Part shown: piece by piece, positions 44,653-55,441 of the stretch | How positions within the stretch are numbered: position 1 is the stretch's first letter | Layout of the letters: each line of letters opens with the position of its first letter | NCBI GenBank assembly: GCA_963971575.1 | Contig: OZ020611.1 | Span: forward strand, 19,380,092 to 19,444,091 | Source of the DNA: Liopterus haemorrhoidalis | Taxonomy: Eukaryota; Arthropoda; Insecta; Coleoptera; Dytiscidae | Direction of reading: 5' to 3' | DNA length: 64,000 bases | Program-made: the position numbers and the translations under genes | The notes under the pieces: generated by a model | The model's database searches: none | The model's input: the letters and a program-made list of their open reading frames with translations, nothing else | What the model was told of the DNA's origin: nothing

Positions 44653-44995
44653 GACATTTGCGCATAGCTCCCGCGAAGTTCAACCCTCGGCGGTTTTTTG
44701 TGTCTAGTCACCTTTAGTGTGATTGATACAACAGAGTACTTGGTTGATACAGAGTGAGTTTCAGAAATCGCTCGGTACGTTACGTGCGGTATTATCTCAA
44801 ACAATCTTATTGAAAATCCTTAACGCAAAATATGTTCGGCCAATTGAAATTCATCTTCAAATTGTGGCTGTTTATGGATGAATTGTAATGAATTAACCAG
44901 CACCAGTGCAATTGTAGTGAATTACAATCAGTAAGAAAATGATACCTGTTGATTAAAAATGGAAGAACGCACTTCTTTGACAAGGAATAAAAAAA
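44653..44995 (+). repeat. Direct duplication flanking a HINE-A, copy 2
   Basis: AAGACATTTGCGCATAGCTC to TTTGACAAGGAATAAAAAAA. It contains GCACCAGTGCAATTG...AATTACA missing from copy 1. Confidence 0.85.
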
Positions 44996-45964
44996 TTAAT
45001 TGGAGCTTTTTTAGTCTTGAAAATATTTCGTGTTTTAATTGTTTAACGCGGTTTGAGATTTTTTTTGAATGGCATAATTTACATTATTTGTGAAAGATGT
45101 GAATTAAAAAAAAAACCTCAACCCAAAAACGGTTAGAGAAAACGACCTGAAGTTAGAATTTTTGGATTCATCGTAGTTTATTTAGTTAAGAAAAAATTTT
45201 AGCCCTTTTTGTTTTCCGTATTTTAAAATCATGATAAATTGTGATTTATAGATATTTTCATTTTTGCAATGTCCGTATCTCAAAAACGAAATATGATAAA
45301 GACCTGCGGTTGAAATTTTTGAAATCTTGCTGTCCTCATTGATTTGTAACCAAATTTTGGAACAAAAAAAAAATTGATAATTTTTAATTTTTTTAAATTT
45401 AAATTTTTTTAATTTTTTTGAAAATTTTAATAAATCCTTACAAAAAATGATTAGGGATAGAAATCTTTGGTTTGAAATTATAAAATTTTCCTATATTGTG
45501 TAGTCTAAAAAAAAAAGGGCTTTAGTAAACCAATTATTAAATTTTATATAGCCTGTAATCCAAAACTCTTGAAATTGGCAAAAAATCGAAAAAATAGTAA
45601 GGGGTAGACCTTAAAAAATCGTGATTTTAAGGCAAAACATTTTTATTTCCGATTTTATTAAAAATTGGTAAAAATATGTATTTTTGGTCATAGATCAATA
45701 AAATTGGGTCAATTTTGAAGTTAAGGCAAAAGTTTGACTGGCAAAGGCAAAAAACTGACTCAAATTGGCTCTAACTAAAAAAGAATTTTTTAAATATTTT
45801 TTTCATAATCCTCACCCCGAATTTAACTTAAAACTTTATTTTGGCTAAAATCGGAATCGGAAAAAGATTTTTGATGGAAATTTTGATAGAAAATATTTGT
45901 AAAAAAAAAAAAAAATTTTGAAAAATTGGTGTACTTATACATTTTTAGCCTTAGATCACAAATA
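44996..45964. repeat. Interspersed repeat, same family as 6310-6960
   Basis: Long A/T-rich tract with CCGTATCTCAAAAACGAAAT, ACCTGCGGTTGAAATTTTTG and GTAAGGGGTAGACC (a decayed version of the 6628 hairpin). The second mariner is inserted in it. No coding capacity. Confidence 0.4.
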
Positions 45965-47273
45965 CAAGGTGTCTCAAAAGAAATTTTATATTTAGTGGAT
46001 CGATTAAAAAAAAAGTAAGCCGTATATAGAAAAAATGTTTATTAATTATTAAAATATACTTTTTGGGGCTTTATTTCTTAAAAATAATATCGTCTAAATG
46101 TAGACCCTCGCGTTCTCGGCACTCATTTAATCGAACAGTAAAATTACTTATGACGTCTCGGCAGGTGGACTCAGGGATGGCTGCCATTTCGTGACGGATA
46201 TTTTCTTTCAAATGCGCCAGTGAAGTCGGTTTATTGGCGTAAACTTTAGATATAAGATAACCCCATAGGAAAAAGTCCATAGGGGTTAAATCTGGACTGC
46301 GTGGAGGCCAATTTATGTCACCTCTCCGGGAGATCAATTTGCCTGAGAAAATTTCACGAACACGTGGCAGAGACATATTGGACGTGTGTGAAGTTGCTCC
46401 GTCCTGTTGGAACCATGTTCTTTGGTTATAGCCAGGAAAGTTTTGCAGTTCAGGTACCAAGAAGTTGTCTAACATCTCCACATAACGCTCTGAATTCACT
46501 GTAACTGCATGCCCCCTTTCGTCTTGAAAAAAGTAAGGACCGATAATTCCTCGCGCCGACATCGCAGCCCATACGGTCACTTTAGGCGAATGTAGGGGTT
46601 TCTGATGGTTGCGTTTCGGATTCGTTGCAGTCCAGTAGCGGCAGTTCTGCTTATTTACGTGGCCATTAAGATGAAAATGAGCTTCATCCGAAAACAAAAT
46701 GTTGGTAAACGTTGAAAATCGCTCAATCACCTGATTTACGAAATTAAGCCTCTGACTGGCATCTTGGGGCTTTAATTCTGGCACCAATTGAATTTTGTAG
46801 GGTGCAGCTTTAGATCTTTGTGCATAATGCGATGTAATGATGATCTATGCACATTTAAAGCACTTGCGTGCTTCCGAATTGAAAGGTTCGGGTCGTCATG
46901 AACAGACTGATTAACATTCTCCACGTTTTCTACCGTTCTTGATGACCTAGGTCGCCCGGATTTTGATTTATCCAGCGTTGTACCAGTCTCTTCAAACTTT
47001 TTAACCCAATGTCGAATGAGAGGAATGCTTGGCGCATCATTTAAGTGGTGAAAACCTCGAATGCTGCAGAATTTTCTACGCGCTACAGTCGCCGAATCAC
47101 CGTTTTTGTAAAACTTTCGCACGCATAACGCGCGGTCTGCTCCCGAGAAACGCTCCATAGCGGCTAAATTCCCAAGAGCCAGGCTACCGATTGACATAAC
47201 CCCCGCGCCCCTCGGATACGTTGCGTTCACGCAGTAAGCTAAATAAATATAAAATTTCTTTTGAGACACCTTG
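45965..47273 (-). mobile_element. mariner-superfamily element, DD41D spacing, nearly intact
   Basis: 1309 bp with perfect 30-bp terminal inverted repeats beginning CAAGGTGTCTCAAAAGAAAT, flanked by TA (45963-45964, 47274-47275). It carries one transposase gene with a single frame change. Perfect ends and a nearly open gene suggest recent arrival. Confidence 0.93.
46071..47158 (-). pseudogene. mariner-like transposase with one frameshift
   Basis: The start is taken at the Met of MERFSGADRALCVRKFYKNG (47158), inside the inverted repeats; an upstream open stretch to 47410 crosses the element border and is spurious. The first part carries the helix-turn-helix DNA-binding region (HWVKKFEETGT, KSGRPRS, SIRKHASALNVHRSSLHRIM). 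A one-base loss near 46799-46802 shifts the frame at LKLHP. The second frame (to 46071) carries the catalytic triad: ILFSDEAHFHLNG, WFQQDGATSH and NWPPRSPDLTPMDFFLWGYL. There are 41 residues between the second and third Asp, as in the 15.2-kb element, but the ends differ, so it is a separate family. Full length is about 360 residues, normal for the group. Confidence 0.9.
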
Positions 47274-47275
47274 TA

Positions 47276-47934
47276 TATGGTCACTTTTGAGTTAGAGTCT
47301 AAAATTTTGACAATTGCGGCAAAAAAAAAAAATAGAAAAAAGACCGTACGAAGCGAAGCGGGCAGGTTTTTTACATACATGTTGACACATTCCCTACGCT
47401 CGTGTCCCAATTCTCATGTTTGGTGTAAAAAGCCGATCAATCCGTAACTTGTAATACAAATAGCTATTACCACATTTTGATTAGCGCGGTATATAATTTA
47501 AATATTTAAATATTCTGTGTATCCTGCTTGAGCATATTCCCAAAATATCTTCCATATTAGATCCATAAATCTTTAATGATCTAAAGTGGAAGTCCATTAA
47601 ACGGGTCTATACACGAGTGTATCGCGTTACAACTATATTAAGCCAAGCAATCTATGAATTGTAAATCTATGGAACGGTACAAAATGAGTAGAATAAAAAG
47701 ATATGTCACTTCGTGCACGAATGAAATAGAATAATGTATGGTATGTTGAAATAGCGGTAAATACAAGCCATTACATAATTTTATAGAAAAAAATCACTCC
47801 TGATTTATGTAAATATGCGGGATACATGAACGATAATCGTCAAGTGGAAAAATTATATCGAAATTAATTGTACTGTTCCACGAGAGTACCAGCCGTCCGG
47901 GTGAGAACATCATATTACCGCCCTTAAAAAAAAA
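47276..47934. other. Spacer between mariner and HINE-A, no gene
   Basis: Contains GTACGAAGCGAAGCGGGCAG (about 47346), resembling Helitron 3'-end sequence but lacking CTRR, and AT-rich sequence. No coding frame recognised. Confidence 0.35.
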
Positions 47935-48193
47935 TTGATGTGAAGTGTGAATTTTCACACATTTCAGGGTCGCAGGTATTTCAGTGAATAATGATTATTT
48001 GGGATGTCAAAACTAATTTTATGTTAAAATATTTTTTTTGTTAATTCGAATGCCTAATACCATTATGTAGGTTTCTAAATATGTGCAGTATTTTTTTTTA
48101 TATAGCAAGGTTTAATAAGATTTTGAAATTTGCGCCTATGGCTTCCATTGGTTGTTTTAGTCATAAGATCCGCCCTTCTGTTTTCGTGTATTT

Positions 48194-50674
48194 GTAGGAA
48201 TATAAATAGCAGTATAGCAGTATTATACTTGGCACTAATATATTACAGACATCATAACACATGACATAACATATATTTTATATATTTCATTTTTTTACTT
48301 GTATCCATGGTAATATATATTTATTATCTATATATATAAAATCGTAACTAAGCTACCTACTCATAATCAACGCCCAGCCCAAACCATTGAACCTACAATC
48401 ATGAAATTCGGCGAGTATATTCCCTCCATGACGTAAGCACCCACTAAGAACGGATTTTTCGAAACTCATCCTCTAAGTGGGTGAAAAGGGGGTTAAAAGG
48501 GGTAAAATATGGCTTCACGGTTTCCTTAATATCTCTTACGTCCAATAAGATATCGACTTGGTTTTTGCTTACAAAGATTACTCATGTAAATATTAAAAAA
48601 CTTATTTCAGGATTTTGTGCTAATCGACTCCTAAAGGGGTGAATCTACAATCAGGGTGAATTAGAGAACCCTTCGCATCTTCTGTGTTTATTGTGTTATA
48701 ACATTCCTTTTTGGCATATAGGTGTATTTTTAAAATATTTTTAAAGTGTTTTGACAGTTTTTTTAAATTTCACCCCTAAAGGGCTAAATTGGTATTTTTT
48801 ATTCAATAGAATTTCGTCTTGACAAAGAAACATAAAATTCGGGGAGTATATCCCTTTTATGACTTAAGAACCCCCTAAGAAATCATTTTTCGAAATTCGA
48901 CCTCTCAGGGGTGAAAAGAGGTGAAATGTCTTTACACGGATTCCTCAATTTCTTTTAGGTCAATAATATATCGCCTTGGTTTTTGCTTATAAAGATTATC
49001 CATTAAAATGTTAAAAAACCTATTTCAAGATTTTCCTAATCATCCCCTAAAAGGGTGAATCTACAATCAGGGAAAATTATAGAACCCGCCGTATTTTCTG
49101 TGTTGGTTGAATTATAAAATTCCTATTTGGCATATAGATGTCTTTTTAAAGTATCTCAAAATGCTTTTGACAGTTTTTCAAATTTTCACCCCTAAAGGGG
49201 TAAATGGGTATTTTTAATTTGATAGAACATCCCTTGGACATAGATACATAATATTCGCAAAGTATATTCCCTCCATGAGGTAAGCACCCATTGACGAGAT
49301 TTTTCGAATTCAACCCCTAAGGAGTGAAAAGGGGTGAAATGTGATTACAAGAATTCCTCAATACCTCTTTGGACCAATAAGATTTCGTCTCGGATTTTGC
49401 TTAAAAAGATTACCCATATAAATGCCGAAAATTTATTTCAGGATTTTGTCTAAATCAAACCCTATGGGGTGAATTAACCAACCCTTCGTATTTACTGTGT
49501 TTATTGACTTACAACATTCCTTTTTGGCATATCGGTGTCTTTTTAAAATATCTCTAATTGGTTATGACAGTTTTTTAAAATTTCACCCCTAAAAGGGTAA
49601 ATGGGTATTTTCAACTCGATAGAACGTCCTCTGGACAAGATATATGAAATTCGTAAAGTATATTCCGTCTATGACGAGATTTTTCTAAATTCAACCCCTA
49701 AAGGGGTGAAATGTGATATCAAGGATTCCTTAATATCTCTTAGGACCAATAAGATATCGACTTGGCTTTAGCTTATAAAGATTACCTATACAAATGCCGA
49801 AAAATTAATTTCAGGATTCTTTCCTAATCAACCCCTAAAGGGGTAAATCTATAATCGGGGTGAATTATACAACCCGTCGTATTTTCCGTGTTTATTGAGT
49901 TATAACATTCTTTTTTGGCACACCGGTGTCTTTTTCAAATATATCGAAATAGTTTTGACAGTTTTTTTAAATTTCGCCTCTAAAGGGGTAAATGGGTATT
50001 TTTATTCGATAGAACTTCCCGTGGATATAGAGACACGAAATTCGGGAAGTATATTCCTTCCGTGATGTAAGCACTCACAAAGTAGAGATTTTTCGAAATT
50101 CGAGCCCTAAAGGGGTGAAATGTGATTTGAAGGATTCCTCAATATACCTTAGGACCAATGAGATATTGACTTGGTTTTTGATTACAAAGGTTACCCAAAC
50201 AAATTTTTAAAACAGTAATTCAGGATTTTGCCCTATTCAACCCCTAAAGCGGTGAATCTACATTTGGAGTGAATTACAGAAACCTTTTTATTTCCTGAGT
50301 AACAACATTCCATTTTGGTACATAATTTTCTATTTAAAATATTTAGAAAGCGTTTTGAAAGTTTTTTAAATTTCATCCCTAAAGGGGTAAATTGGTATTT
50401 TTTATTCGAAAGAACGTCCCTTGACATAGAGATATGAAATTCAGTAACATGTTTAGTAAAGAACTGAAAATTTTACACTAATGAGCCTTTAACGGGGTGA
50501 ATCTACACATGAGGAGAGAGTCAGCAATGTGATCTATAGAGAACCATGACTTATAATAATTGCACCATGATGGCAGACCGTCAATATACCGTAGCGAAGC
50601 ACGGGTACTCAGCTAGTATTTATATATTTAGTTACGTTATATTTTAAGTTACTTGGTTGTAAGTCCAAGAGTAA
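48194..50674 (+). repeat. Possible solo LTR interrupted by the Helitron
   Basis: Sequence 48194-48326 plus 50617-50674 is foreign to the host HINE-A. It starts TGTAGGAATATAAATAGCAG (TATAAATA box) and ends GTCCAAGAGTAATCA, so TG...CA. ATTT occurs on both sides. Suggestive of a short solo LTR, not proven. Confidence 0.3.
48327..50616 (+). mobile_element. Non-autonomous Helitron built of about 400-bp tandem units
   Basis: 5' end A|TCTATATATATAAAATCG; 3' end ACCGTAGCGAAGCACGGGTA, then CTCAGCTAG|T. CCGT...ACGG can form the 3' hairpin upstream of CTAG, and A/T flanks fit Helitron insertion. Between them five to six diverged units begin GAAATTCGG.GAGTATATTCC at about 48401, 48834, 49250, 49647 and 50037 (spacing 433, 416, 397, 390). 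Each carries CCCCTAAAGGGGTGAA motifs. No Rep/helicase frame. Confidence 0.8.
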
Positions 50675-50812
50675 TCAATTTCAACAATTTCCACTGGTTA
50701 TTAAATTTACGCTTTTAAAAATTAAATGCAATATTTGCCCAAATATAACTAGAATTTTGAAAAAATAATTTAAACAAAATAAAAATGCAAAAAAAAAAAA
50801 AAAAATTAAATT

Positions 50813-50883
50813 GCTTCGAGGCCGATTTGAACTCGAGTTTGCAAATTAGAACGCCAGTTTACTAACCATTACACCATCGAAGC
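50813..50883 (-). pseudogene. tRNA-like module (tRNA-Gln-like head) inside HINE-A
   Basis: On the minus strand, 71 nt with a perfect 7-bp acceptor pair GCTTCGA/TCGAAGC, A-box GATGGTGTAATGGTTAG and B-box-like GAGTTCAAATC. The A-box is nearly that of animal tRNA-Gln. The anticodon and T stems are poor, so it is not a functional tRNA. It sits where other HINE-A copies carry their own tRNA-like sequence. Confidence 0.55.
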
Positions 50884-51781
50884 GCTCTGTTCACGGTGCT
50901 ACATAAAATTATTAAATATTTTACATGGTCACGCAAAAAACACAAAAAATGCGTTATTTTCAGAAAACATAATCTGATCAAAAATTCCTGTTGTACTATT
51001 CCGGTTCACACAAATGTACATTACTTAGAATTTTTTCATATTTTTAGTTTTAACCATCTGGGCTACAGGGTGTGGGACAAAATTTTTTTGCACAATTTTG
51101 TTAAAAATCGCGTCAAAATAATTTATTTTGCAAAAATAAAATTTTGATCGTTAATCCACGTACTAAGGACTTTCATTTGATACCCTACTAAGAATTTTAA
51201 AAAAACATTTTTTTTTCGATGAGCACATATTTGTTTATAGTTTTAGGGGGATATGTTTTTTAGATGTTTTGGTATTTTTCCTATGTGCGGGTCAACGAGT
51301 TGTATAAGCATGCCAAATTTCAACTCTCTAGGTTTAGCCGTTTGGCTACAATTTTTACCGAACAGACAGACAGACGACAAAATGACGGTATAAGGGTTTT
51401 TTGGTCATACCTACAAAACCCTAAAAATGATGTGAAGGATGGATTTTCACACATTTCATGGTTTTGTAGGTTAAAAGTTAAAAGTGTAAGAAGTCGCACA
51501 TAATACTAATAATAATAATATAATTAGCAAGGCTCTGTATGTAGTGTCGGTAACATTGTGAAGTCAATTTTTTCCTAAGGTTCTCGTGATTGCCTAACTA
51601 GGGGCACACTGTCTCTTGATTGGCTGACAGCTGATATCCTGTCCCGTGATTCGCTGACCGAAATTAAGAATATTTGGAAATTTAGATACGTTAAAAAATA
51701 AAACCAAATACACATACCTACAAACAATTGAAATTTTTATATTATAAATCCGTCATTGTTCTCGGGTAATAACCTAGTCTA

Positions 51782-52608
51782 TGGTCTATTTCAAAGTAGA
51801 AAAATGTGTGTAAGAAGATAGGAGCTGTTTGTCCTTGCTTCCGATTGGTTTAGATCGTCATCCCTATTACACTGTTAAAATATTGTTTTTAGTCCAAGTT
51901 GACAGATGTTCAGTGTCGTACATTGGAAATATGTACTATTTATATTATTTAACTTTTTTCATATATTTTGTTATTATTTACATATTTAGACTTTTATTTA
52001 TATTTTTGGCGTAGATTTTATGGAGAACATTCACCATGTAATTTGTTTTTACGCATATATTTTTTAGGTTATCTGACATATAAATATTTTTGACACTTGA
52101 CAATTAAGAGATCAAGAGAGAGGACTAATGTGAGGCCAAAAGACAGCCCAGCTGATTGTGCCCAAAGAAGAAGTTATTGAAATAATTTTTTGACCTTCAT
52201 ATATACATATATTTTTAATTTTTATTTACAATAATTATTTAAATAAGAAACTTTAGCTCTGAAGATATATTGTTTGTTTTATTGCTTTGTTTAAACTCTT
52301 TTAGCCAAATCTCTCTTTTTATATATAGTACATAATTTTTAAAATTAATATTTTTTTAACTTTTTCAAATTTCCCATTAAACTGAATGTATGTCGTATAA
52401 ATAACGTAAGTGTATTATCTGCCTTGTTTATTTCAATATCTTATTAACCTTTTTATATTAAAAAAAAAAAAATCATTAGCTAACCCAGTTGCTACGCCCA
52501 TGCCCTAGTTGTAACTTATTTTAAATTTCCCGCTATACTGTATTTGATCAGTGTAAATCGTACTCGGTTTGCAGCGCTATCTACTTTTTTCTACTTTGAA
52601 ATAGACCA
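51782..52608. mobile_element. TA-flanked MITE (TGGTCTATTTCAAAGTAG family), copy 2
   Basis: Same ends as 31692-32509, in opposite orientation, flanked by TA (51780-51781, 52609-52610). The two copies are nearly identical along most of their length. The frame 51829-52014 also appears in copy 1 (32277-32462) with few changes, but has no recognised domain. Confidence 0.9.
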
Positions 52609-52977
52609 TAGGAATATTTGTTCTATAATCATGTTTAATATCAACAGTTTTGTAATAATTACTTTTATTCGTTATTTGAGTACTAAGAACTTCCATTTAA
52701 AATTTTTAAACAAAATTAAAATAATTTGCTAAAAATCCCAGCGTTATTTTCTACATTTGTTTCGTGTTCATATATTCATTAGATTAATAAGAAATATTAT
52801 ATATACATTGATAAATGGCTTAATTTTTTTCAATTTCAGAAACGTATTTCTCACTATTAATGTGTTATTTGATTGAATTATTGCACTACTATAAATGATT
52901 TATTTCTCCTTGATACATTAAAAACAAAAATCTAAAGTAATTCAAACAATAAGTTGAATCACAATGTATAATAGTAC

Positions 52978-53769
52978 AGTAATACCTCGTTTAACATTAG
53001 GGATGCGTTCCTCAAGAACACTACGTTAACCGAATCAACGTTAACGGAGGAAGAAGTAACACGCGAAGGATAGGGATATGTTACTAAATACATTAATTAA
53101 AAAAAATACATTATTTAATACACTTATTTTTAATTTTTTAATTAATAGATAGGAACAACTGAAAACAGATTTTCTTGACAAAATTAAGTATAAAATTAGT
53201 ATGCATGTATGTATTACAAAATTAGCGGTTATACGTAAATAAACTGACAAGTTGTGACATTTTAATTTTTAGACTAGAATGAATCAAGGGTCGATTGCGT
53301 TGCTTGTCTCTTCTTTTCTCGTAATAGCTCACTGTAACATGTTAAAGAATTTAATACATTTCTTTTTACAGCACAACTTCGTGAAAAATCTGGATCATTT
53401 TCGGACAAAATATCTACCGAATGAGACACTTGACTCAGGCAATCGGACAATATTTTTGTTGTTAAAACTTTAACCGGCGGCTCTTCCATATCAATGTCAG
53501 AATTGGCATCTTCTCTTACCAAATTTTCTTCTGTCAGTTCTTGCAATTCTTCATTTGTTAGCGGATTGTCGTTGTCATCCTATAGGAATTGTTGAATATC
53601 ATCAGCGTCAACTTCATTGAAATGTAATTGGTGTGCCATTTCAACAAGTTCATTCTGGATTTCATTAGCAAGTTCCGATTCTTCTTCTAAGTTGAGTCCT
53701 ACTGTCGCCCAGAAATGACGTTATAGCGAGGTATTGTTAACGGAGGTAACGTTAAGCGAGGTATTACTG
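52978..53769 (-). mobile_element. Tigger/pogo-like element, internally deleted
   Basis: Ends CAGTAATACCTCGTTTAACA and, inverted, CAGTAATACCTCGCTTAACG, flanked by TA (52976-52977, 53770-53771). Contains the C-terminal part of a Tigger transposase. Confidence 0.88.
53274..53712 (-). pseudogene. Tigger-type transposase C-terminal fragment
   Basis: The 53546-53274 frame reads MQELTEENLVRED...IDMEEPPVKVLTTKILSDCL...ELLREKKRQATQSTLDSF. Tigger and jerky-like transposases typically end in a phrase such as QPTLDSFF. The same frame continues upstream of a stop near 53581 as EEESELANEIQNELVEMA, then HFNEVDADDIQQFL, the acidic linker of these proteins. The DNA-binding and DDE catalytic domains are deleted. 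Confidence 0.7.
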
Positions 53770-53870
53770 TATAATAAAATAACTGAGCAACATCCTCTAT
53801 ATATAGAGTCTCACATACATGAACTCAGTTCTCAGCTGTAAATATTTTTTATTATATTTTTAATTTAAAA

Positions 53871-54337
53871 ACATCAGCTGTGGCCACCACAGGACCGACC
53901 GCCATCATAAAGTACTTATATAAAATACATTCTAGCAGCAGAGTAGAAATAACTTGGCCAAACATTTTCTAACAGAGATATTATTTATCATGACCATGGA
54001 AACGTTACACATAAGTATGAAAAAATTGAGACAAAAATTATTCGAAATTTTTCGTTTTATCAAAAAACGTTTCAAATAAAAGTTATTAATTATTGTTTTC
54101 ATAGCAACTTTTGTTCAATAATTTTTTTAGAAATATTTTTCTGTTGTATAATATCCACAAAAATCTTAAAATCGACACGAGTAAACTCCCATTTTTAGTC
54201 AACCGATTTTTACCAAAAGTTGATCAACTCTATGCCATTGATGGCAGAAGCTTAAATATGAAGTTTCATGAAAATCCTTTCAGCCGAATTTGCTCTGCAC
54301 GTGTACACAGACAGACAGACGGACAGACGGACGGACG

Positions 54338-54368
<31 letters not shown>

Positions 54369-54503
54369 CGACAGACATCATGCTAAAAATAGTTATAACG
54401 TTATGTAGGGACCTCAATTCGTGGAGATCCATCGAAATCTCGAAATGTCGAAATCGGTATGATCACAATACCTCCCTTATATATGTTGGCGGTCGGTAAA
54501 AAT
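53871..54503 (-). repeat. HINE-B complete copy
   Basis: From TCAGCTGTGGCCACCACAGG (3' hairpin, inverted) to GTTGGCGGTCGGTAAAAATT. The array has mixed GACA/GACG units at about 54307-54375. The frames 54111-54386 and 54290-54499 read the array and are not genes. Confidence 0.88.
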
Positions 54504-55171
54504 TCGATAACTTTCGATATAATTATCAGATCAAATATTCTTGTTGTACTATTTCGATTTACATTAATATGTATTGTTCAGATTTTTAGATGAATCCCCC
54601 GGATTATAAGGCGGCACAAGAGTTGTCTAACACATTTCTCCCAAAAATTGTATAAAATTAGAGATTAATAAAAAATTAAACGACACAAAATATTCGATAT
54701 TTTTCTAAAACTAATGTGAACAAAAATTCCTGTTTACTATTTCCGTTTCCATCAACGTACATTATTGAGATTTTTCCATAACTTTAAATCAATCCCTCTG
54801 GCTAATAGAGTGAGGACAAAAGCTTTTTGACACATTTCTAGCGAAAAAATTGATTTTTCAAAAATAAAAATTTGTTGGTTTATTCACGCATTTAGAGTTT
54901 TTATTTATTTCCCACCCAGAATTAACTAAAATATATTTATTTTTTCATTAAATATATATTTAATTGACAGAGGAGTCCGTGTATTCTCGGTGAAACATAT
55001 TTAAAATAAGATTAATAAATAAAACACTCGGTAAGTTTCACAAATATCAGTTTAATATACTCTATACGTATTTCGGCAGTGACGCCATCAACAGGAGTTT
55101 CAATTACAAACTGAGTTTCTCTCGATTTGTTTTTTTGGAACTTTATAGTTTTCCTATATGTGGGTTAAAGA

Positions 55172-55325
55172 CAGAGGCGGATTAGGCGGGGGGTGGACTG
55201 GGCGGGCGCCCGGGGCCCACAAAGCCGAGGGGCCCACCGAGGCCTATATACAAATATTTCCTTAACAAAATTATATACAAAAATATTTACTACCCAGGGC
55301 CCCCAAGCAATTTAATCCGCCACTG
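55172..55325. mobile_element. hAT MITE, 154 bp, GC-rich ends
   Basis: Ends CAGAGGCGGATTAGGCGGGG and, inverted, CAGTGGCGGATTAAATTGC, with 8-bp duplication GTTAAAGA (55164-55171) / GTTACAGA (55326-55333). Interior GGGCGGGCGCCCGGGGCCC is the most GC-rich stretch of the window. Confidence 0.85.
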
Positions 55326-55441
55326 GTTACAGAGTCGTACAAGCATGCCAAATTTCAACTTGACCGCAGTTTCGACCGTACAGACATGATACATGTGTGC
55401 TATTATAAGGGTCTTTTGATCATATCTACAAAACCCTAAAA

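Larger units (their letters stand above)
47935..51427 (-). repeat. HINE-A short subfamily, split by a 2.5-kb insertion
   Basis: 3' end part 47935-48190 (hairpin GTGTGAATTTTCACAC) and 5' part about 50675-51427 (tRNA-like module, array CAGACAGACAGACG at 51362-51375, CTACAAAACCCTAAAAA). Inserted between them are a Helitron and about 190 bp of other sequence. Confidence 0.82.
51428..55441 (-). repeat. HINE-A long copy with four nested insertions
   Basis: Adjoins the previous HINE-A directly. Begins TGATGTGAAGGATGGATTTT with a decayed hairpin and ends TCTACAAAACCCTAAA. Host blocks flank each insertion: TA-MITE 51782-52608, Tigger relic 52978-53769, HINE-B 53871-54503 and hAT MITE 55172-55325. Confidence 0.75.

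Noticed and set aside
47159..47410. Upstream extension of the mariner transposase frame
   Set aside because: Crosses the terminal inverted repeat and TA flank into host DNA; the natural start is inside the element at 47158.
48401..50470. CRISPR-like spaced repeat
   Set aside because: Units are about 400 bp and diverged along their whole length, in a eukaryotic Helitron; no short repeat plus unique spacer pattern.
51829..52014. 61-codon frame shared by the two TA-MITEs
   Set aside because: Conserved only because the MITE copies are recent; hydrophobic AT-rich translation without a recognised domain.
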